Below, in pieces: positions 4,976 through 8,621 of a stretch of DNA of 8,621 nucleotides; position 1 is the stretch's first letter; every line of letters starts with the position of its first letter. Location of the stretch: assembly GCA_023436205.1 (NCBI GenBank), contig JAEZKC010000017.1:1-8621 (forward strand), written 5' to 3'. This DNA is from Fibrobacterota bacterium. GTDB lineage: Bacteria > Fibrobacterota > Chitinivibrionia > Chitinivibrionales > Chitinispirillaceae. Under the pieces are notes generated by a model that saw nothing but the letters and a program-made list of their open reading frames with translations, did not search any database and was not told the DNA's origin. The position numbers and the translations under genes are program-made.

Positions 4976-5373
4976 TTACCAGACTTTTAAACATTTGCTT
5001 TTCGGCACCCATTCCGACGACACATACTCAGCCGCAATGTAGTATCCGGTCTCTTTTCCTGACTTATCTGTAATGACAACCACCTTCAAACCAGTTTCAC
5101 AGTACTCGCACTCATCATAGCTGACCTTTGGTATTAAATTCCTGATTTGCTCGGCTGCTGCCGTTTTAATAGGATCTCCTGGTACAAAACTGATGGCAAA
5201 TGGAAGATGGCTGTTTTAAAGAAGGTTACTCTATAAGCGTGGTCTTCCCGTGGCCCGCCATCGCAAGTAAACGCAATCAGCAATTCTCGGTCGTTCTGGC
5301 AAAAGGACTGCAGAATAAAGTTATCAGGGCACTCAATTTTCAGCTGATGGTTTACTTCTTTAATTCCTTCCAT
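4976..5373 (-). pseudogene. Small unknown protein gene with one apparent frameshift
   Basis: Two minus-strand frames join into one plausible protein of about 132 residues if one A is added to the run at 5214-5217. The first part runs from ATG 5373 (MEGIKEVNHQ...) to ...HAYRVTFFK at residue 53. The second runs from SHLPFAISFVPGD to ...SKCLKVW and stops at 4976-4978. Without the correction the first frame continues as unlikely sequence to a stop at 5134. The joined C-terminal part contains CEYC, a possible half zinc site, followed by a beta-hairpin-like LKVVVITDKSGKETGYYIAAEY segment. I do not recognise the family. The ATG at 5373 follows an AGGA Shine-Dalgarno; the frame remains open upstream to 5595, but that 74-residue extension looks non-coding. 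A homopolymer sequencing error would make this an intact gene. Programmed slippage is less likely because the run is only four A. Confidence 0.6.
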
Positions 5374-5691
5374 ATTCCTGCTATTCCTGAGGAGGACTCC
5401 TTTTCTTTTACAAAACCATTCTTCTGCCCTGCTGTCCAGCTCGCGTATGGATCTATTTGTGATCCAGCAAAGGAGATTCTTGTGTGTATTTGAGTATACA
5501 TTTTGGAGAGAACGATGTGAAGTGGATGGTAGCGGCAGTAAGAAACTCTTCACAGGCAAAACTGTTTTGCGCTGGTCACTTGTCCAGCACTGCAACCGAA
5601 AGTCGAGGTGAAGCCGGATGAGAAAAGAATACCATACGTGTTTTATATGTTGCTTTTTTTTGCCCTAATCTGTAATATATGTTAATTAAAA

Positions 5692-5724
5692 GTGACCAAC
5701 TACCAACCAAGCGCTTATATAAAT
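5692..5724 (+). promoter_or_regulatory. Candidate promoter of the secreted repeat protein
   Basis: GTGACC (5692-5697) and TATATA (5716-5721), separated by 18 bp, fit a loose sigma70 pattern and would put the transcript start about 50 nt before the ATG. An alternative is TTGCTT (5650-5655) with TAATAT (5673-5678) at 17 bp. If the organism is a Bacteroidota, its different promoter consensus would apply instead. Confidence 0.3.
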
Positions 5725-5768
5725 CTAAAGAATCGCTGCAACCATAGTCTCACCGATCTGCAGCTATC

Positions 5769-5774
5769 AAGGAG
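5769..5774 (+). promoter_or_regulatory. Shine-Dalgarno AAGGAG
   Basis: A near-consensus AAGGAG lies 6 nt before the ATG at 5781. It fixes the start of the large secreted protein, and the signal peptide begins at that codon. Confidence 0.85.
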
Positions 5775-5780
5775 ATCAAA

Positions 5781-8621
5781 ATGAAACTATCCCGTGTTCC
5801 CGCATTGATAACTCTTTGTTTTCTCAGTGCGTTACCGCTTTATGCAAACAGCGGTCTAGTGATGGGATTACATTATAACTTTGCTGATTATAAACAATCC
5901 GACTCCGGTATTACCGCAAACCGCAACCGTCCACTATCAGTGACTACCGGGCAAACCATATACGGCACCACGGATGGTACCCCCACTGCTGGTGCCGCTA
6001 TCATATACAGCGCTGGCTGGGATAATGGAAGCGGAACGAAAGCATGGCATATCTCCATGACTACAGAAGGTTTTCAAAATCTGACACTTACATATTACCA
6101 GAGAAGCCGAGCGCAAACAATAGGCGCAGTCACAGAATACGGACCTCGCGATTTCAAGGTACAGTACAGCACCGACAGCAGCAGCTGGACCGATGTTTCC
6201 GGAACGGTTCATGCCCTTTCATCATCATGGCAGCAATTCAGCGAAACATTCCCCGCAGGATGTGAGAATAAAACAAAGCTCTACCTGCGCTGGGTAATGG
6301 TGAGCAACACATCTATTAACGGTGGAGCGATTGCGACCGGAGCACTTTCCGATTTTGCAGATCTTCGAATACGTGGAGAAGAAATACCCAAAGCTCCGAC
6401 AGCAATGGCTCTCAGTAGTTCCTCGGTCTGTTCAAGTATGCCTGCAGGAACAACAATCGGAGTCTTGAGTGTCACAGACCAAAATGTGTGGGACACCTAT
6501 ACCTACAGCATCATTTCATCTTCACCTGAAACAGCGATTTCTAAATTCGCCATTTCGGGTGATACTCTCAAAATCACCGAACCTCTCCCAAGCGGATCAT
6601 ATTCCTTGACAATCAAGGTTTCCGACGGAACCTATGATTATACGACACTATTTACCATTAATGTCTCTGATTACCCTCTTGTTTTGGTTGAGAATTCAGA
6701 CTGGAATACAGATTGTTATATTATCAGGGTTCAATGCGGATTAATCAACAACAGTTCGGGGATGTCTGGAGAGAATAATGCCTCGGGATACAGTGACTTC
6801 ACGGGATTTTCCACGAACGCGATCAGGGGAGATTCCTTGAAGGTAGTGGTCACCGATACCGTGATCAACAGTTATGGGGAAAATCTAACAGTGTATTTTG
6901 ACTGGAACGCGGATCATGATTTTTCGGATGCGAATGAAACCTTCAATCTAGTTACAGGAAAGAATGTGATCGGTAAAGTCATAGATTCTATTACCGTTAA
7001 AATACCCGATGATGCAGCTCTTGGTACTACCCTGATGAGAATTGCACTGGATTTTTACGGAACCATGGCCCTGGGAACTCCTGATTACGGAGAGGTTGAA
7101 GATTACACTCTCAATGTTGTAGATACACCGGACGTTGCAACAGATACAAAAACAAACATACAGGCAACCACGGTCACTCTTAACGGCTCGGTCAACCCCA
7201 ATAATTCCAGCACGATAGTATCTTTTGAATATGGTACATCAATAAGTTATGGCAATTCTACAGTTGCTGCAGAGAGTCCGGTCAGCGGAACTGCGGCTAT
7301 TCCGGTTTCTGCCGCGCTTTCCAATCTGCTTCCGGGCACAACCTATCATTACCGAGTCGCGGCAACAAATGCCGCAGGAACTGCATACGGAGCCGATTCG
7401 ACCTTTACCACTACCAAAGGTCAGTTGACAATTTCAGCTCCCGTTGTGACATTGAGTAAGACATACGATAAGACACGGACAGCGACCGTCACTGCTGGTA
7501 CTCTTTCGGGAGTTGCCCCCGCTGATGCCGGTAACGTTTCGGTTATAGCGACTGCTGAATACGATGATTCAACAGTCGGAACCAGAACCATCACGATCAC
7601 TTACTCGATCTCTGGAAGTGCAGCCGATCGTTATATTACTCCGGTTAGTTCGGTTGTAACTGGAACCATTACGGCAAAGCCGCTGACCATAACAGGCGTT
7701 ACTGCACAAGACAAGGTTTACGACGGCACAACAGAAGCAATACTCATTGGCGGATCACTCGACGGTGTCCTGACCGGTGATATCGTTGGCTTCACACTAG
7801 GCACCGCTACTTTTGATAATAAAAACGTAGGTGATAACAAAGCAGTAACCGTTTCAGGATGCGCACTTACCGGCAGCCATGCCGCAAACTATTCCCTGAG
7901 CGGCCAGCCATCAGGACTGACTGCTTCAATAACGGCAAAGCCGCTGACCATAACAGGCATTACTGCACAAGACAAGGTTTACGACGGCACAACTGAGGCA
8001 GCTCTCAGCGGCGGATCACTCGACGGTGTCCTGACCGGTGATATCGTTGGTATTACACTAGGCAACGCTACTTTTGATAACAAAAACGTGGCTAATAACA
8101 AAGCAGTAACCGTTTCAGGATGCGCACTTACCGGCAGCCATGCCGCAAACTATTCCCTGAGTGGCCAGCCATCAGGACTGACTGCTTCAATAACGGCAAA
8201 GCCGCTGACCATAACAGGCGTTACTGCACAAGACAAAGTTTACGACGGCACAACAGAGGCAGCTCTCAGCGGCGGATCACTCGACGGTGTCCTGACCGGT
8301 GATATCGTTGGTATTACACTAGGCACCGCTACTTTTGATAACAAAAACGTGGCTAATAACAAAGCAGTAACCGTTTCAGGATGCGCACTTACCGGCAGCC
8401 ATGCCGCAAACTATTCCCTGAGCGGCCAGCCATCTGGACTGACCTCTTCGATAACGGCAAAGCCGCTGACCATAACAGGCATTACTGCACAAGACAAAGT
8501 TTACGACGGCACAACTGAGGCAGCTCTCAGCGGCGGATCACTCGACGGTATCCTGACCGGTGATATCGTTGGCATTACACTAGGTAGTGCTACTTTTGAT
8601 AATAAAAATGTTGGTGATAAC
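5781..8621 (+). CDS. Large secreted multidomain protein with YDG repeats (3' end off window)
   Basis: The frame is open for 947 codons to the window edge, so the gene is partial. Residues 1-22 are a Sec signal peptide (basic MKLSR, hydrophobic core, cleavage near LYA). Residues 23-203 form a beta-rich domain with WDNGSGTKAW and FKVQYSTDSSSWTDV, typical of discoidin-like or choice-of-anchor modules. Residues 204-300 are cadherin-like (VTDQNVWDTYTYSI, TIKVSDG). Residues 301-446 match GEVED domains, with YFDWNADHDFSD and the signature GEVEDYTL at 437. Residues 450-545 are FnIII-like (LLPGTTYHYRVAATNAAG). Residues 548-629 look like a divergent MBG/YDG unit (SKTYDKT). From residue 631 come 87-residue YDG repeats with DKVYDGTTEA. 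Such proteins are surface adhesins or matrix components; the C-terminal sorting or anchoring signal is not visible. A strong AAGGAG sets the start. Domain boundaries are by eye. Confidence 0.9.
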   Translation, partial: MKLSRVPALITLCFLSALPLYANSGLVMGLHYNFADYKQSDSGITANRNRPLSVTTGQTIYGTTDGTPTAGAAIIYSAGWDNGSGTKAWHISMTTEGFQNLTLTYYQRSRAQTIGAVTEYGPRDFKVQYSTDSSSWTDVSGTVHALSSSWQQFSETFPAGCENKTKLYLRWVMVSNTSINGGAIATGALSDFADLRIRGEEIPKAPTAMALSSSSVCSSMPAGTTIGVLSVTDQNVWDTYTYSIISSSPETAISKFAISGDTLKITEPLPSGSYSLTIKVSDGTYDYTTLFTINVSDYPLVLVENSDWNTDCYIIRVQCGLINNSSGMSGENNASGYSDFTGFSTNAIRGDSLKVVVTDTVINSYGENLTVYFDWNADHDFSDANETFNLVTGKNVIGKVIDSITVKIPDDAALGTTLMRIALDFYGTMALGTPDYGEVEDYTLNVVDTPDVATDTKTNIQATTVTLNGSVNPNNSSTIVSFEYGTSISYGNSTVAAESPVSGTAAIPVSAALSNLLPGTTYHYRVAATNAAGTAYGADSTFTTTKGQLTISAPVVTLSKTYDKTRTATVTAGTLSGVAPADAGNVSVIATAEYDDSTVGTRTITITYSISGSAADRYITPVSSVVTGTITAKPLTITGVTAQDKVYDGTTEAILIGGSLDGVLTGDIVGFTLGTATFDNKNVGDNKAVTVSGCALTGSHAANYSLSGQPSGLTASITAKPLTITGITAQDKVYDGTTEAALSGGSLDGVLTGDIVGITLGNATFDNKNVANNKAVTVSGCALTGSHAANYSLSGQPSGLTASITAKPLTITGVTAQDKVYDGTTEAALSGGSLDGVLTGDIVGITLGTATFDNKNVANNKAVTVSGCALTGSHAANYSLSGQPSGLTSSITAKPLTITGITAQDKVYDGTTEAALSGGSLDGILTGDIVGITLGSATFDNKNVGDN
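7671..8621 (+). repeat. Tandem 261-bp coding repeats, 3 full units plus partial fourth
   Basis: Units start at 7671, 7932, 8193 and 8454, each exactly 261 bp (87 codons), beginning with ACGGCAAAGCCGCTGACC. Units 2 and 3 differ at about nine bases by hand count (near 97% identity). Unit 1 is more divergent around TEAILIGG. Unit 4 is cut at 168 bp by the window edge. Each complete unit encodes DKVYDGTTEA, FDNKNV and one Cys in VSGCALTGSH. Near-identity at synonymous sites implies recent duplication or gene conversion. Confidence 0.95.

Larger units (their letters stand above)
5374..5780. other. Divergent spacer upstream of the secreted repeat protein
   Basis: This 407-bp interval lies between the start of the broken minus-strand gene and the plus-strand start at 5781. 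Positions 5374-5640 have open frames on both strands, but none has a ribosome binding site, a recognisable product or sensible composition. Positions 5641-5780 are AT-rich and promoter-like. No riboswitch, repeat or RNA gene was recognised. Confidence 0.6.

Noticed and set aside
5209..5220. Programmed -1 frameshift at the TTTAAAAC run
   Set aside because: The reading phase is C TTT AAA A, not the X XXY YYZ phase needed for tandem slippage, and the A-run is short. A simple deletion or sequencing error is more likely.
5374..5595. N-terminal extension of the broken minus-strand gene to ATG 5595
   Set aside because: The 74 extra residues have atypical composition, and an ATG with AGGA spacing at 5373 explains the start better.
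5937..6496. Minus-strand open frames inside the large secreted protein gene
   Set aside because: They are shadows of the uninterrupted plus frame that begins at a signal peptide with a strong Shine-Dalgarno.
7671..8621. CRISPR-like regular repeats
   Set aside because: The 261-bp period is in frame, has no spacers and encodes YDG-type domains.

Overview
The window reads as bacterial chromosome. It carries two sulfur-amino-acid biosynthesis genes on the minus strand, a small AT-rich toxin-antitoxin pair, a stretch of small accessory genes separated by repeat-rich spacers, and the first 947 codons of a giant secreted repeat protein that runs off the right edge. No rRNA, tRNA, CRISPR array or complete insertion sequence is visible. 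The organism cannot be named from sequence alone. A Sec-secreted protein combining GEVED-, cadherin-, FnIII- and YDG-like modules, together with a long serine acetyltransferase, would suit a Gram-negative of the Bacteroidota/Fibrobacterota neighbourhood or a deltaproteobacterial-type lineage. That placement is inference.

Layout. Positions 1-35 are a perfect heptamer array ending at the stop codon of cysE. Positions 36-1853 (minus) hold metA followed by cysE, 12 bp apart, an evident operon. Its products make O-acetylhomoserine (predicted from a Glu at the acyl-donor selectivity position) and O-acetylserine, the two acetylated acceptors for sulfide. Positions 1854-2143 are a divergent control region with a 12-bp palindrome and two near-direct repeats exactly 20 bp apart. 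Positions 2144-2739 (plus) are an overlapping vapBC-like antitoxin/PIN-toxin pair, AT-rich relative to metA-cysE and probably acquired. Positions 2740-3122 are a repeat-bearing spacer. Positions 3123-3509 (minus) encode a small exported orphan protein. Positions 3510-4004 are a spacer with two opposed CTCTGCG-type degenerate arrays. Positions 4005-4721 (minus) encode a metallo-beta-lactamase-fold hydrolase with an HxDxDH metal motif. Positions 4722-4975 are a cluster of GTCCC/GGGAC palindromes. Positions 4976-5373 (minus) are a small gene of unknown function broken by one apparent single-base deletion. Positions 5374-5780 are a spacer that includes the likely promoter of the last gene. From 5781 to the end (plus) runs the multidomain secreted protein, ending in 87-residue YDG-type repeats.

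The most unusual features are the two repeat families in the spacers. A hairpin motif (GTCCC, 3 nt, GGGAC) occurs five times. Two of these lie within a ~74-bp repeat found just downstream of two unrelated minus-strand genes. A degenerate CTCTGCG/TGTCCTC-like family recurs at five places and appears to supply the ribosome binding site of the hydrolase gene. The 261-bp repeats of the secreted protein are about 97% identical between units 2 and 3, which points to recent duplication or gene conversion.
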